DNA of 64,000 bases from Flavobacterium soyae (GCF_021245985.1 NZ_JAJQXA010000009.1:8383-72382); one strand, 5' to 3'. Shown: positions 51,968-60,456, counted from the stretch's first letter. Notes: generated by a model from the sequence alone, not told the origin. Made by a program: numbers and translations.

Positions 51968-52903
51968 ATGGATTTCAATTTTTATAATTTATTTGAGGAA
52001 AGTGGTTTAGGATTGATTTATTTGTATTCCTCTCCATTTTTTGCCCTTTTGATTTTTGCCGAAATGCTCTTTAGTCATTTTGGTAAAAAAAAACTGTATA
52101 CTAAAAATGACATTTTTGTAAATGTCACATTTGCGGTGTTTAATTTTGCATTAGATTTTATAATGAAATCATTTGCTTTTGGGGTTATGTTTTTCTTTTT
52201 CCAACACCGCATTTTTTCTTGGAATACTCACATTTGGTATTACTGGGCAGCTGTTTTTTTACTGCAGGATTTCGCTTATTATTTACTGCATGTTGTAGAT
52301 CATAAATCACGTTTTTTTTGGTCAGTACATATTACGCATCACAGCTCAGAATACTATAATATTTCTACCGGATTTAGATCGCCTGTTTTCCAGCCGCTTT
52401 ACCGCTATTTGTATTTTTCCCCTTTGGCTTTTTTAGGTTTTAATCCCTGGCATATTATGGGAGCTTACGCATTGTTTCAGGTTTATGGAACTTTAGTACA
52501 TACACAAAGTATAAAAAGTATGGGTATTTTAGAATGGGTTTTAGTGACACCATCGCATCATAGGGTACATCATGCCAGAAATATCAAATATTTAGACAAA
52601 AACATGGGAATGGCATTAATAATTTGGGATAGGATGTTTGGAACTTTTCAGAAAGAAGAACCAGAAATACCCGTAAAATTCGGAATTTATCCAAAGCCAA
52701 AAAGCGATGGTGCCTTTGAGCTTTTATTTTACGAATGGAAAAAAATGTGGCAAGATATAAAACAGCCTAATATTGGCTGGCAAAACCGATTGAAATATAT
52801 GTTTTATGCTCCTGGCTGGAAACCAAACGGACAAGGAAAAACAGTAAAAGATTATCAGAGAGAATATGAATTGAAGCAAATTAATATGCCAAAACAGCCT
52901 TGA
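51968..52903 (+). CDS. Sterol desaturase / fatty acid hydroxylase family protein
   Basis: A 311-residue membrane di-iron enzyme. Four or five helices carry the histidine clusters of the family: HVVDH, HITHH (in SVHITHHSSEYYN) and HRVHH (in SHHRVHHARN). Such enzymes hydroxylate or desaturate lipids such as fatty acids, carotenoids or ether lipids; the actual substrate is unknown. The start at ATG 51968 is chosen from the promoter position. It is a single gene between the hydrolase and a small holin-like gene. Confidence 0.9.
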   Translation: MDFNFYNLFEESGLGLIYLYSSPFFALLIFAEMLFSHFGKKKLYTKNDIFVNVTFAVFNFALDFIMKSFAFGVMFFFFQHRIFSWNTHIWYYWAAVFLLQDFAYYLLHVVDHKSRFFWSVHITHHSSEYYNISTGFRSPVFQPLYRYLYFSPLAFLGFNPWHIMGAYALFQVYGTLVHTQSIKSMGILEWVLVTPSHHRVHHARNIKYLDKNMGMALIIWDRMFGTFQKEEPEIPVKFGIYPKPKSDGAFELLFYEWKKMWQDIKQPNIGWQNRLKYMFYAPGWKPNGQGKTVKDYQREYELKQINMPKQP

Positions 52904-52988
52904 ATTTTAATTCAACAAGCCATTTCTGAACAAAGGATACGATTAGAAAAAAATCATTACTTTTATTAAAATTTTAAAAGAAAAAGTT

Positions 52989-53333
52989 ATGAAATTAATA
53001 CTAAGACTTCTTGTCACAGCAGCTTTAGTCTTGTTGATCGCAAATTTTTTACCAGGAGTTCATGTTGCCAGTTTTGCCACGGCTGTTATAGTTGCAGTGG
53101 TTCTAGGATTGTTAAATGTTTTTATAAAACCAATTTTGGTAATATTGACTTTTCCGGTTACAGTTATCACGCTGGGACTGTTTTTATTGGTTATTAACGC
53201 AATTATTATTCTGTTATGTACTTATATTGTGGGAGGTTTTGCAGTCGAATCATTCTGGACAGCTTTGTTTTTCAGTATTATTTTGTCTATTCTTCAGTCA
53301 ATTACTTACAAAATATTAGGAGACGATAAATAA
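52989..53333 (+). CDS. Four-helix phage holin family (Mycobacteriophage holin-like) membrane protein
   Basis: A 114-residue protein with four transmembrane helices (~4-22, 28-50, 55-78 and 88-108) and the common motif LGLLNVFIKPILVILTFPV followed by TLGLFLLVINAIIIL. The family (PF04020-like) is widespread in bacterial chromosomes and generally not phage-associated. No phage genes are nearby, so it is probably a housekeeping membrane protein of unknown role. It stands alone. Confidence 0.88.
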   Translation: MKLILRLLVTAALVLLIANFLPGVHVASFATAVIVAVVLGLLNVFIKPILVILTFPVTVITLGLFLLVINAIIILLCTYIVGGFAVESFWTALFFSIILSILQSITYKILGDDK

Positions 53334-53406
53334 AACAAAATTAAAAGCACATAAAACTGCTTCAAATACAATAGATTAAAAACTTGGTTGGGTTGCAAAA
53401 ATTTTA

Positions 53407-53414
53407 TAATTTTG
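53407..53414 (+). promoter_or_regulatory. Putative -7 element of tig (TAATTTTG)
   Basis: Exact TAnnTTTG match 34 bp before the trigger factor ATG. Confidence 0.65.
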
Positions 53415-53448
53415 CGACCCAATTTTATTATGTAAATTAAAGAAGAAG

Positions 53449-54771
53449 ATGGATATTAAAAGAGTAGCAATAGACGCTGTAAACGAGACAATTGTAATGA
53501 ACGTTGTTCATATGGATTATAAAGGTCAAGTGGCAAAAAGAATCAACGAAAAATTGCCTTTGGCACAAGTAAAAGGATTTAGAAAAGGACAAGTTCCTAA
53601 AGATCTTGTTGAAAAACAATACGGAAAAGGTATTAAACAAGAAGAAATTAAAAAAGTAGTTGATTTGGCTTTAGAGCGTTTTGTACAATCTGAAAGATTA
53701 AATCTTTTAGGAACTCCTCTTCCAAAAGTAAACGAAAACCTTGATTGGGATGCAGAAGAATTAACTTTTGAATTCGAAATTGGTTTAGTGCCAAACTTCG
53801 AAATTGATTTAGAAGCTAAAAACAATATCGTAAAATATATCGTTACTGCTGATGATAAATTAATAGACGGACAAGTAGAGCGTATCCAAAAGCAATTTGG
53901 AAAAGCAATTCCTCAGGATAAAGCAGATGCTGATTCTGATTTAACTGGAACTTTTACAAACGAAGAAAAAGGAATCAGCAATACAACTACAATTTCTGTT
54001 TCTACATTCAACAAAAAAGCCGGAGATAAATTCATTGGTAAAAAAGTTGGAGATGTTGTTAAAGTAAGCACAAAAGGTTTATTTGAAGACGATCACCAAT
54101 TAATGGATTACTTAAAAGTATCTCATGATGATGTTCACGGTTTAGATATCGAAGTTAACTTTACAATCGAAGCTATCAACGGTGCTGAATTGGCAGAATT
54201 AAACCAGGAATTATTTGACAAACTTTTTGGTGAAGGAAAAGTAGCTTCTTTAGAAGACTTAAAAGCTAAAATTAAAGAAGATGCTGAAGCTCAATTTGCA
54301 CAGCAAGCTGACCAAAAATTATTATTAGACGTTCAGGATTTCCTAATCGAAAATACAAAATTTGATTTACCGGCTGAATTCCTTAAAAAATGGCTGCAGA
54401 CTGTTGGAGAGAAAAAACTTTCTGCAGAAGAAGCTGAAGTTGAATACGCAAGATCTGAAAAAGGTTTACGTTTTCAATTAATTGAAGGAAAAGCAATGGC
54501 TCAAAGTAATATCCAAATTACATTTGAAGATTTGAAAGAGTTTACATCAAACGCAATCAGACAGCAAATGGCTCAATTTGGACAAACAAATCCAACTGAC
54601 GAAGAAGTTCAGGGAATCGTGGCTAGAGTTTTATCTAACCAGGAAGAAGTGAAAAGACTTTCTGAGCAGGTTGTAGCAGCTAAATTGTTAGATTTATTTA
54701 AAGAGAAAGCAAATCCAACAACTAAAGAAGTTACTTACGAAGAATTTATTGCAGCTTCTTACGGAGAATAA
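53449..54771 (+). CDS. tig: Trigger factor
   Basis: A 440-residue ribosome-associated chaperone. The N-terminal ribosome-binding domain includes the loop VKGFRKGQVPKDL (the GFRxGxxP signature), the middle has a PPIase-like region (~150-245), and the C-terminal domain is long and helical. It meets nascent chains at the exit tunnel. It is followed by clpP and clpX in the order tig-clpP-clpX, which is conserved in many bacteria, although here each has its own promoter-like element and a terminator separates tig from clpP. Confidence 0.96.
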   Translation: MDIKRVAIDAVNETIVMNVVHMDYKGQVAKRINEKLPLAQVKGFRKGQVPKDLVEKQYGKGIKQEEIKKVVDLALERFVQSERLNLLGTPLPKVNENLDWDAEELTFEFEIGLVPNFEIDLEAKNNIVKYIVTADDKLIDGQVERIQKQFGKAIPQDKADADSDLTGTFTNEEKGISNTTTISVSTFNKKAGDKFIGKKVGDVVKVSTKGLFEDDHQLMDYLKVSHDDVHGLDIEVNFTIEAINGAELAELNQELFDKLFGEGKVASLEDLKAKIKEDAEAQFAQQADQKLLLDVQDFLIENTKFDLPAEFLKKWLQTVGEKKLSAEEAEVEYARSEKGLRFQLIEGKAMAQSNIQITFEDLKEFTSNAIRQQMAQFGQTNPTDEEVQGIVARVLSNQEEVKRLSEQVVAAKLLDLFKEKANPTTKEVTYEEFIAASYGE

Positions 54772-54887
54772 ATTTTAGTCTAAAGGCGAAAGTTATAAAG
54801 TCAAAAGTTGACGGGAATACTGTAAAAGCGCTATTTCAAAATTTAAGATTTTATTACAGAAACTGAAAGATAAAAAAAGTTATATTT

Positions 54888-54919
54888 GAGCGTCAAAAGA
54901 TATTTTTGACGCTCTTTTT
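54888..54919 (+). terminator. Rho-independent terminator of tig
   Basis: Perfect 11-bp stem GAGCGTCAAAA/TTTTGACGCTC (54888-54898 with 54904-54914), loop of five and a following T run. Confidence 0.92.
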
Positions 54920-54933
54920 ATTATATAATCTTG

Positions 54934-54941
54934 TAATTTTG
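54934..54941 (+). promoter_or_regulatory. Putative -7 element of clpP (TAATTTTG)
   Basis: Exact TAnnTTTG match just after the tig terminator, giving an inferred leader of about 140 nt. Confidence 0.45.
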
Positions 54942-55087
54942 AATTATTATTTCTTAAATTTCCAAGTATAAAACTTTAAAAAAAAAAAAGAAGACAAATT
55001 GGCATCCTTTATAAAAAGGTATGAACTTTGTTTTAATTCGTTTAAGTCACTTTCAGACTTTAGACTTTCAAACTTTAAACTAAAAAT

Positions 55088-55762
55088 ATGAACTACGGTA
55101 AAGAATTCAAAAAATTTGCTACAAAGCACCAAGGAGTAAACGCTATGTACTATGACAAAATCATAGCAGCGATGAACCCAACGAATATGACACCATATAT
55201 CATCGAAGAACGTCAGTTGAATATTTCTCAATTAGACGTTTTTTCAAGATTAATGATGGACAGAATTATCTTTTTAGGAACAGGTATCGACGATCAAATC
55301 GCTAATATCGTTCAGGCTCAGTTATTATTTTTAGAAAGTGCTGATGCATCAAAAGATATTCAGATTTATTTAAATTCTCCTGGAGGAAGCGTTTACGCAG
55401 GACTAGGAATTTATGACACAATGCAATTTATTAAACCAGATGTAGCTACAATTTGTACAGGTATGGCAGCTTCTATGGGAGCAGTTTTATTATGTGCAGG
55501 AGCAGCAGGAAAACGTTCGGCCCTGCCACATTCACGTGTAATGATTCACCAGCCGTCTGGAGGGGCACAAGGTGTTGCAACGGATATGGAAATCAACTTA
55601 CGTGAAATGTTGAAATTAAAAGACGAATTATATAACATCATTTCTCAGCACTCAGGACAAACTTTTGATAAAGTTCACAAAGACAGTGAGCGCGATTACT
55701 GGATGATCGCTGAAGAAGCAAAAGAATACGGAATGATTGATGAAGTGTTGAGAAGGAGTTAA
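55088..55762 (+). CDS. clpP: ATP-dependent Clp protease proteolytic subunit
   Basis: A 224-residue serine protease with the catalytic triad S129 (MAASMGAV), H154 (RVMIHQPSGG) and D203 (SERDYWM). The N-terminal ~45 residues precede the RIIFLGTGIDD core and are a little longer than in E. coli, probably including the propeptide and axial loop. It forms the tetradecameric chamber that works with ClpX, encoded next after a 164-bp gap containing two palindromes. An alternative start at MYYDKII (55145) is possible. Confidence 0.97.
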   Translation: MNYGKEFKKFATKHQGVNAMYYDKIIAAMNPTNMTPYIIEERQLNISQLDVFSRLMMDRIIFLGTGIDDQIANIVQAQLLFLESADASKDIQIYLNSPGGSVYAGLGIYDTMQFIKPDVATICTGMAASMGAVLLCAGAAGKRSALPHSRVMIHQPSGGAQGVATDMEINLREMLKLKDELYNIISQHSGQTFDKVHKDSERDYWMIAEEAKEYGMIDEVLRRS

Positions 55763-55764
55763 AT

Positions 55765-55827
55765 AAGTTTAAAGTTTAAAGTTTCAGGTTGATGTAGTTG
55801 ACCTGAAATTTCAAACATTTTAAACTT
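55765..55827. repeat. Inverted repeat after clpP
   Basis: Outer AAGTTTAAA.../...TTTAAACTT and an inner TTTCAGGT/ACCTGAAA (55782-55789 with 55801-55808) form a long hairpin. It could terminate or stabilise clpP mRNA, but lacks a T tract. Confidence 0.6.
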
Positions 55828-55850
55828 GGAACAAAAATAAATAAGTTAAT

Positions 55851-55903
55851 AAGTTACTAAGTTTTTGAGGTTTTAGTGATAAATCTCAGAAACTTAGTAA
55901 CTT
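55851..55903. repeat. Long hairpin overlapping the clpX promoter
   Basis: Arms 55851-55869 and 55885-55903 are complementary at 18 of 19 positions (core AAGTTACTAAGTTT). CTTAGTAACT is repeated directly at 55893-55902 and 55909-55918. The right arm overlaps the -7 element. Confidence 0.75.
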
Positions 55904-55905
55904 TG
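55898..55905 (+). promoter_or_regulatory. Putative -7 element of clpX (TAACTTTG)
   Basis: Exact TAnnTTTG match 21 bp before the clpX ATG, embedded in the right arm of a hairpin. Confidence 0.6.
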
Positions 55906-55926
55906 CAGCTTAGTAACTAAAAAAGA

Positions 55927-57159
55927 ATGGCTAAAGTAGTATTAGAATGTTCGTTTTGTGGAAGAAAAAAGCCAGAAACTAATTTATTAATTGCCGGTAT
56001 TAATGCACATATTTGTGATAAGTGTATTGAACAGGCACACGGAATTGTTTTAGAAGAACTAAAATCAAGCGGAAGCGCGAAACTTGTTGGCGACTTAATT
56101 TTAAAGAAACCAAAAGAAATCAGAGCTTTTCTGGATCAATACGTTATTGGTCAGGACCAGACAAAAAAAGTAATGTCGGTTGCGGTTTACAATCACTACA
56201 AACGTTTAATGCAGCAGCAATTAGACGATGAGGTAGAGATCGAAAAAAGTAACATCATTATGGTGGGTCAAACCGGAACAGGAAAAACATTAGTTGCTAA
56301 AACAATCGCAAAAATGTTAGACGTTCCTTTAGCAATTGTTGATGCAACAGTATTAACAGAAGCTGGTTATGTAGGAGAAGATGTTGAAAGTATTTTAACA
56401 CGTCTTTTACAAGCTGCAGATTATGATGTAACCAAAGCAGAAAGAGGAATCGTATTTATTGACGAAATTGATAAAATTGCCCGTAAGAGCGATAATCCAT
56501 CCATAACACGTGACGTTTCTGGTGAAGGTGTACAACAAGCTTTACTAAAACTATTAGAAGGAACAGTTGTAAACGTACCGCCAAAAGGAGGACGTAAACA
56601 CCCGGACCAAAAATTTGTTGAGGTAAATACTCAAAACATCCTGTTTATTGCAGGAGGAGCTTTTGATGGAGTAGAACGTATTATTTCTAAACGTTTAAAC
56701 CGTCAGGCAGTTGGATATTCTACATCTAAAAATGTAGACAATATTGATAAAAATAACCTGCTTCAATATATTATTCCAAAAGATATTAAAGATTTTGGTT
56801 TGATTCCGGAGATCATTGGTCGTTTACCGGTATTGACACACATGGATCCTTTAGACAAAGAAACACTTCGTGCTATTTTGACACAGCCTAAAAATGCATT
56901 GGTAAAACAATATCAGAAATTATTTTTAATGGATGAAGTTGAATTTACCATTACAGATGAAGCTTTAGACTTTATTGTAGACAAAGCATTAGAATACAAA
57001 TTAGGAGCACGTGGATTACGTTCGCTTTGCGAAGCAATCCTAACAGATGCAATGTACGAACTGCCAAGTTCTGACGATAAAGTTTTATTAATCGACAAAG
57101 ATTATGCAGAACATACCTTAAGTAAAAACTTATTGAAGCGAATGGAAATTGCTTCTTAA
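55927..57159 (+). CDS. clpX: ATP-dependent Clp protease ATP-binding subunit ClpX
   Basis: A 410-residue AAA+ unfoldase. The N-terminal zinc-binding domain has C8, C11, C30 and C33 (CSFCGRKK ... ICDKC). Walker A is GQTGTGKT, Walker [10 protein letters not shown], the RKH motif is GGRKHPDQ, and sensor 2 is in [10 protein letters not shown]. The ClpP-contacting loop reads VGY at RQAVGYSTS instead of the classical IGF. It unfolds tagged substrates and feeds them to ClpP. It has its own promoter and a strong terminator 34 bp after the stop. Confidence 0.97.
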   Translation: MAKVVLECSFCGRKKPETNLLIAGINAHICDKCIEQAHGIVLEELKSSGSAKLVGDLILKKPKEIRAFLDQYVIGQDQTKKVMSVAVYNHYKRLMQQQLDDEVEIEKSNIIMVGQTGTGKTLVAKTIAKMLDVPLAIVDATVLTEAGYVGEDVESILTRLLQAADYDVTKAERGIVFIDEIDKIARKSDNPSITRDVSGEGVQQALLKLLEGTVVNVPPKGGRKHPDQKFVEVNTQNILFIAGGAFDGVERIISKRLNRQAVGYSTSKNVDNIDKNNLLQYIIPKDIKDFGLIPEIIGRLPVLTHMDPLDKETLRAILTQPKNALVKQYQKLFLMDEVEFTITDEALDFIVDKALEYKLGARGLRSLCEAILTDAMYELPSSDDKVLLIDKDYAEHTLSKNLLKRMEIAS

Positions 57160-57192
57160 ACCTCTAAATAACTTTGACAAAGTTTCACTTTT

Positions 57193-57226
57193 AAACCTGC
57201 TCATTTATTTGAGCAGGTTTTTTTTA
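57193..57226 (+). terminator. Rho-independent terminator of clpX (twin of 60283-60315)
   Basis: 10-bp stem AAACCTGCTC/GAGCAGGTTT with loop ATTTATTT and a T run. An almost identical hairpin, differing by one compensated base pair, lies 3.1 kb downstream. Confidence 0.93.
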
Positions 57227-57308
57227 TGCAATTTGTTAAGACTTCAACCTATTTTCGAATATTTTCTAAAATCACTAATATTTTATTTCTTTGTAAGAAT
57301 TTATTTCA

Positions 57309-57316
57309 TATGTTTG
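57309..57316 (+). promoter_or_regulatory. Putative -7 element of the HExxH lipoprotein gene (TATGTTTG)
   Basis: Exact TAnnTTTG match 33 bp before the ATG at 57349. Confidence 0.5.
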
Positions 57317-57348
57317 TTTTGTAATAATAATCATTCAAAAATAAAATT

Positions 57349-58821
57349 ATGAAGCAAAACATTAAAAAAATTGTGATTTTAAGTGTTATTTCGGTAATTG
57401 CTGTAATCTTTTCCAGATGCCAAAACGATGAGTATTTCTTAAAAAATGATGACACAAATTTAGCATCGGCCAAAACATGGTTTAGTAAGTATGAAGGAAA
57501 TGGCGATAATCTTGAATTGTTTCAAAATTTAAATTATGAGTGGCAAAAAGCCGAAGTTAAAGAAGGCAAGGATGGTACACAATTAATTGTGGTTCCAATT
57601 GTAGAGGAAAAAAATGTTCAAGATGAAAACTGGGAACAAAGACTTTACATTTATAAAATAGATAAAAATAATTATAAGGCTTTATTATATGAATTTTATC
57701 CTGAAAATTCAGCAAATGCTAATTCAAATGACTTTAACGGTTATATCAGTGTTTGGGATCTAAAAACTGGTTTTATAAAAGCGGCAAAATTTGTAAATGA
57801 CAAGATTGTAGAAAATGGCGATGTAGAAATTTTATCTAAAGATAAGCTCGCTGTAAAAAATACTACTGCTAAAGTACCTCAAGAATCTAATTTTGATGAT
57901 GATACATCAGTGACAGTTGGAGGAATACAATTAAGAACAGTAGTTGTTCAAAATAATTATATTGACTCAATGTATTATGTCTCAAGAAGAGGTACGGATT
58001 ATATGGGTGGGAGTTCTGAAGATTATACTTCAGGTTATGGTGGAGGAGGTGGAGGAAGCGGTAGTAACACGACTGCCTTGACAAATGCTCAAATAACAAA
58101 AAAGAATATTAATTCTGACAAATTAGATCTTTGTACAAAATCTGTTTTAGATAAATTAAAGAACTTGAAGCAAAGTGATATTGCTGATATGATTTCAAAA
58201 TTTGATTCAAATTCTTCGATATTAACAATAAATTTTAAAACTGGAGTTGTTACAAATTCTAATAATGATGCAGAGACAGTAGCGATATCGAATTTTAATT
58301 ATAATATTACTCTTAACGAAAGATACACTAATGGGGTTCTAGAGGGAGAGATAAATTCTCCACCAACAACTTTATCATTGGCAACTACATTAACTCACGA
58401 AATAATTCATGCATATTTGTTGAGTGTTGTTGATGAATATAAAGTGTTAGGAACATCTAAAATTTGTGATTTTCCTACAATTTATGACGCATATATTACA
58501 CAAAAAATCCCTGCAGGAAGTTCTCAAGCGAAAGTTGATGCCCAACATGAGTTGATTGCTACAAAATACGTAAATTCTATTGCATCAAGTATACAAGAAT
58601 TTGAGACAGGATTTCCTGTTGTTTCTGGATTTCCTAATCAGGTTTATCTTGATATTGCTTGGGCAGGTCTTGAAGGGACTTACATATTTAATAAAAATTA
58701 TCCAAACGACCCTAATCATAAAAACTATAAGGATAGAAATAGAATACTTTCGAGAGGGTCAATAGAAAAATATAATAAATCTCGTGGGAATCAAATTCCT
58801 GTAGGTAAACCATGTAAATAA
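57349..58821 (+). CDS. Putative exported zincin-type metallopeptidase lipoprotein
   Basis: A 490-residue protein with an N-terminal hydrophobic signal (IVILSVISVIAVIFSRC, C24). The lipobox is atypical, with Arg just before Cys. An N-terminal domain (~30-200) is followed by a glycine-rich linker (YGGGGGGSGS, ~230-239) and a C-terminal region containing HEIIH at 350-354 in TLTHEIIHAYLL. The HExxH and a later AQHELIATKY (~400) suggest a zinc-dependent peptidase, but the third ligand is not proven. No type IX C-terminal sorting domain is seen. I do not recognise a named family. It starts the accessory cassette. Confidence 0.7.
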   Translation: MKQNIKKIVILSVISVIAVIFSRCQNDEYFLKNDDTNLASAKTWFSKYEGNGDNLELFQNLNYEWQKAEVKEGKDGTQLIVVPIVEEKNVQDENWEQRLYIYKIDKNNYKALLYEFYPENSANANSNDFNGYISVWDLKTGFIKAAKFVNDKIVENGDVEILSKDKLAVKNTTAKVPQESNFDDDTSVTVGGIQLRTVVVQNNYIDSMYYVSRRGTDYMGGSSEDYTSGYGGGGGGSGSNTTALTNAQITKKNINSDKLDLCTKSVLDKLKNLKQSDIADMISKFDSNSSILTINFKTGVVTNSNNDAETVAISNFNYNITLNERYTNGVLEGEINSPPTTLSLATTLTHEIIHAYLLSVVDEYKVLGTSKICDFPTIYDAYITQKIPAGSSQAKVDAQHELIATKYVNSIASSIQEFETGFPVVSGFPNQVYLDIAWAGLEGTYIFNKNYPNDPNHKNYKDRNRILSRGSIEKYNKSRGNQIPVGKPCK

Positions 58822-58828
58822 ATATTAG

Positions 58829-59398
58829 ATGAAAACTAAATTAATACTAGTTTTAATTGTTGTTAATAGCTTTGTTTCTTGTGCACAGACTAATTTGAAA
58901 AATTATCAATGTATTGAAGATTATTTGCAAAGCAGAGGTATTGATAATAAAAGACAAGCGATGGTAATTAAAGAAAAGGAGAAAAATAAAAGCGCTTTAC
59001 GAATTTTTTACGGAGGAGATGAAATCTCAAGTTATTCTATTAATTATAGAAGCCCATTGTTTGAAGAGCAAGCATGGAAAGTAATGTATAAAACTTACTC
59101 CACGGACACTATTGTGAAAGATTGGAAATCTGCGGATTTTCCTAATTATAATTTTATTTTTCAAAATAGAAAAGGATTGTGGACTTTTAATTTTTTTGAT
59201 AAATATGAAAATAATCAAATGGATGTATATTTTATCTCTGAGCCTATGTATTATAAAAATGATAAATATATAATCTTTGAGTTTTCTGAAGGTATTACGG
59301 GTACAAGTGGAATTCAAAGAAATCAAATCATAATTATGACAAAAGAAAATGATAAGTGGAAAGTTGTTGAAACTGTTTATGATTATATTTTACATTAA
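58829..59398 (+). CDS. Small lipoprotein of unknown function
   Basis: A 189-residue exported lipoprotein with signal LILVLIVVNSFVSC (C18) and AQ after the cysteine. The mature part has CIEDYLQSRGIDN, many Tyr/Phe/Asn residues and a C-terminal KENDKWKVVETVYDY strand, but no motif I can name. It follows the HExxH lipoprotein by 7 bp, so both are probably co-expressed and may be functional partners, such as enzyme and inhibitor; this is inference. Codon use is very A/T-rich. Confidence 0.72.
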   Translation: MKTKLILVLIVVNSFVSCAQTNLKNYQCIEDYLQSRGIDNKRQAMVIKEKEKNKSALRIFYGGDEISSYSINYRSPLFEEQAWKVMYKTYSTDTIVKDWKSADFPNYNFIFQNRKGLWTFNFFDKYENNQMDVYFISEPMYYKNDKYIIFEFSEGITGTSGIQRNQIIIMTKENDKWKVVETVYDYILH

Positions 59399-59485
59399 TA
59401 TAAGTGCAATATTTATAATAATATGTGGTGTGTTGTATTAGGAGATTATGAATTATTCTAAAATGGATGAAAGGAGAATACCAAA

Positions 59486-59944
59486 ATGAAAGTAAAAAAA
59501 TCTATATTAATAATTATAATATTGTTATTCAAAACAATTACAGTCATTGGTCAAAATAGATCAGACGAAACATTAGTTGTAAACAATTTTGTAAAAAATG
59601 TTTTTTTTGAAAATAAGTCAGCAAAATTTGTAGCTGATAACTATATATATTTTGAACCGATTAGTAATGTAAAGTATTCCATTGCTGATCGAATAAAAAT
59701 CCTAAATAGGCATTTGAAAAAAATAAAAAAAGAAAAAAGCTCGTTATTGAATCCTGCCAATTTTTAAATTGTAAGATATGAAGACTACAAAAACGATAAG
59801 ATTATTTTTTCAAAAAAAACGAATAGTATTTTTATTTTGGTAAGTAAAAGTAATCCTGTGATGTATTTTTCTTTGTTAAAAGAGAAAATATTTGCTTTTG
59901 ACTATATTATTAAAGGAGGTGGAGTTCTGTTTATAACATATTAG
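59486..59944 (+). pseudogene. Small exported protein gene interrupted by one in-frame stop
   Basis: A 152-codon frame starting at ATG 59486, with an unusually good Shine-Dalgarno sequence (AAGGAGA at 59471-59477) and a signal peptide ending in TVIGQ. A TAA at 59765-59767 cuts it at residue 93, but the same frame continues without further stops for 58 codons (beginning IVRYEDYKNDKIIF and ending GGGVLFITY) to a TAG at 59942-59944. A single base change (AAA to TAA) would explain it. If translated only to the first stop, a 93-residue product remains. Its family is unknown. Confidence 0.7.
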
Positions 59945-60019
59945 TTTTCAGTATTTAGACTTTGGATGTTTTTACAATGTTTAATGCTTTTTTTTTTAAT
60001 AATTTAATAATAACAGAAA

Positions 60020-60214
60020 ATGAAAAATAATTTTTTAATATTCTTAATAATTGGCATTTTACTATTTGCTTATTTTTACTTCTCTGATATCTATTTTACT
60101 TTAAATATTGGCGATACTTACTATGTTATAAATTATTTTTATCCCATTCTATTTGTTTTAGGAGTTGGAAGCGTGTTTTATTTTTTAAAGCAACTAAAAG
60201 ATAGAGAGAGTTAG
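60020..60214 (+). CDS. Tiny two-helix membrane protein
   Basis: A 64-residue hypothetical protein with two hydrophobic helices (~4-21 and ~36-54) separated by a short polar loop (TLNIGDTYYVINY) and a charged tail (KQLKDRES). The sequence before it (60001-60019) is A/T-rich without a clear ribosome-binding site. It is the last gene of the cassette, 69 bp before the second terminator. It could be an expressed small membrane protein, but short A/T-rich frames of this kind may also be chance. Confidence 0.5.
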   Translation: MKNNFLIFLIIGILLFAYFYFSDIYFTLNIGDTYYVINYFYPILFVLGVGSVFYFLKQLKDRES

Positions 60215-60282
60215 TAATTAGATTGCTTCAATTAAGAAAAAGAAGAAGTCGAGAATAGAAAAATAACGATGCTCATTTTATC

Positions 60283-60315
60283 AAACCTGTTCATTTATTT
60301 GAACAGGTTTTTTTA
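60283..60315 (+). terminator. Rho-independent terminator, near copy of the clpX terminator
   Basis: 10-bp stem AAACCTGTTC/GAACAGGTTT around ATTTATTT followed by T. It differs from 57193-57226 only by a C-to-T change in the left arm and the compensating G-to-A in the right arm. Confidence 0.92.
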
Positions 60316-60346
60316 TTTTAAAATTATGAAAATGGAACGTCTCAAA

Positions 60347-60416
60347 TAGCCCTGATCGAAACGGCATCCTTTTGCTGTGTGGTTCACAGCAAAAGATATA
60401 GTGCAGAGCAGGACTA
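60347..60416 (+). ncRNA. Structured RNA-like motif, resembling Flavo-1
   Basis: Outer stem TAGCCCTG (60347-60354) with CAGGACTA (60409-60416, 7 of 8 pairs), then conserved-looking single strands ATCGAAACGGCATCC and GATATAGTGCAGAG, enclosing a strong hairpin CTTTTGCTGTG/CACAGCAAAAG with loop TGGTT. Its G/C content and structure stand out in this gap. The GGCATCC ... GATATAGTG pattern matches what I recall of an abundant Bacteroidota structured motif, probably Flavo-1. It is downstream of the cassette and of the convergent regulator gene. The name is from memory. Confidence 0.6.
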
Positions 60417-60456
60417 AAGGTTATTTTGAAAAGGGAATTTTCTGCTTCTAAAAAAA

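Larger units (their letters stand above)
54772..55087. other. Intergenic region between tig and clpP
   Basis: A 316-bp gene-free stretch. It contains the tig terminator (54888-54919), a promoter-like TAATTTTG at 54934-54941 and a later A/T-rich leader of ~140 nt. Runs such as GACTTTAGACTTTCAAACTTTAAAC just before clpP are low-complexity repeats. I see no small gene. Confidence 0.6.

Noticed and set aside
52989..53333. Holin-family gene as a prophage sign
   Set aside because: No phage structural, lysis or integrase genes are near it; this four-helix family is common in bacterial chromosomes.
58580..58765. 61-codon plus frame within the HExxH lipoprotein gene
   Set aside because: Out-of-frame shadow composed of hydrophobic A/T-rich codons.
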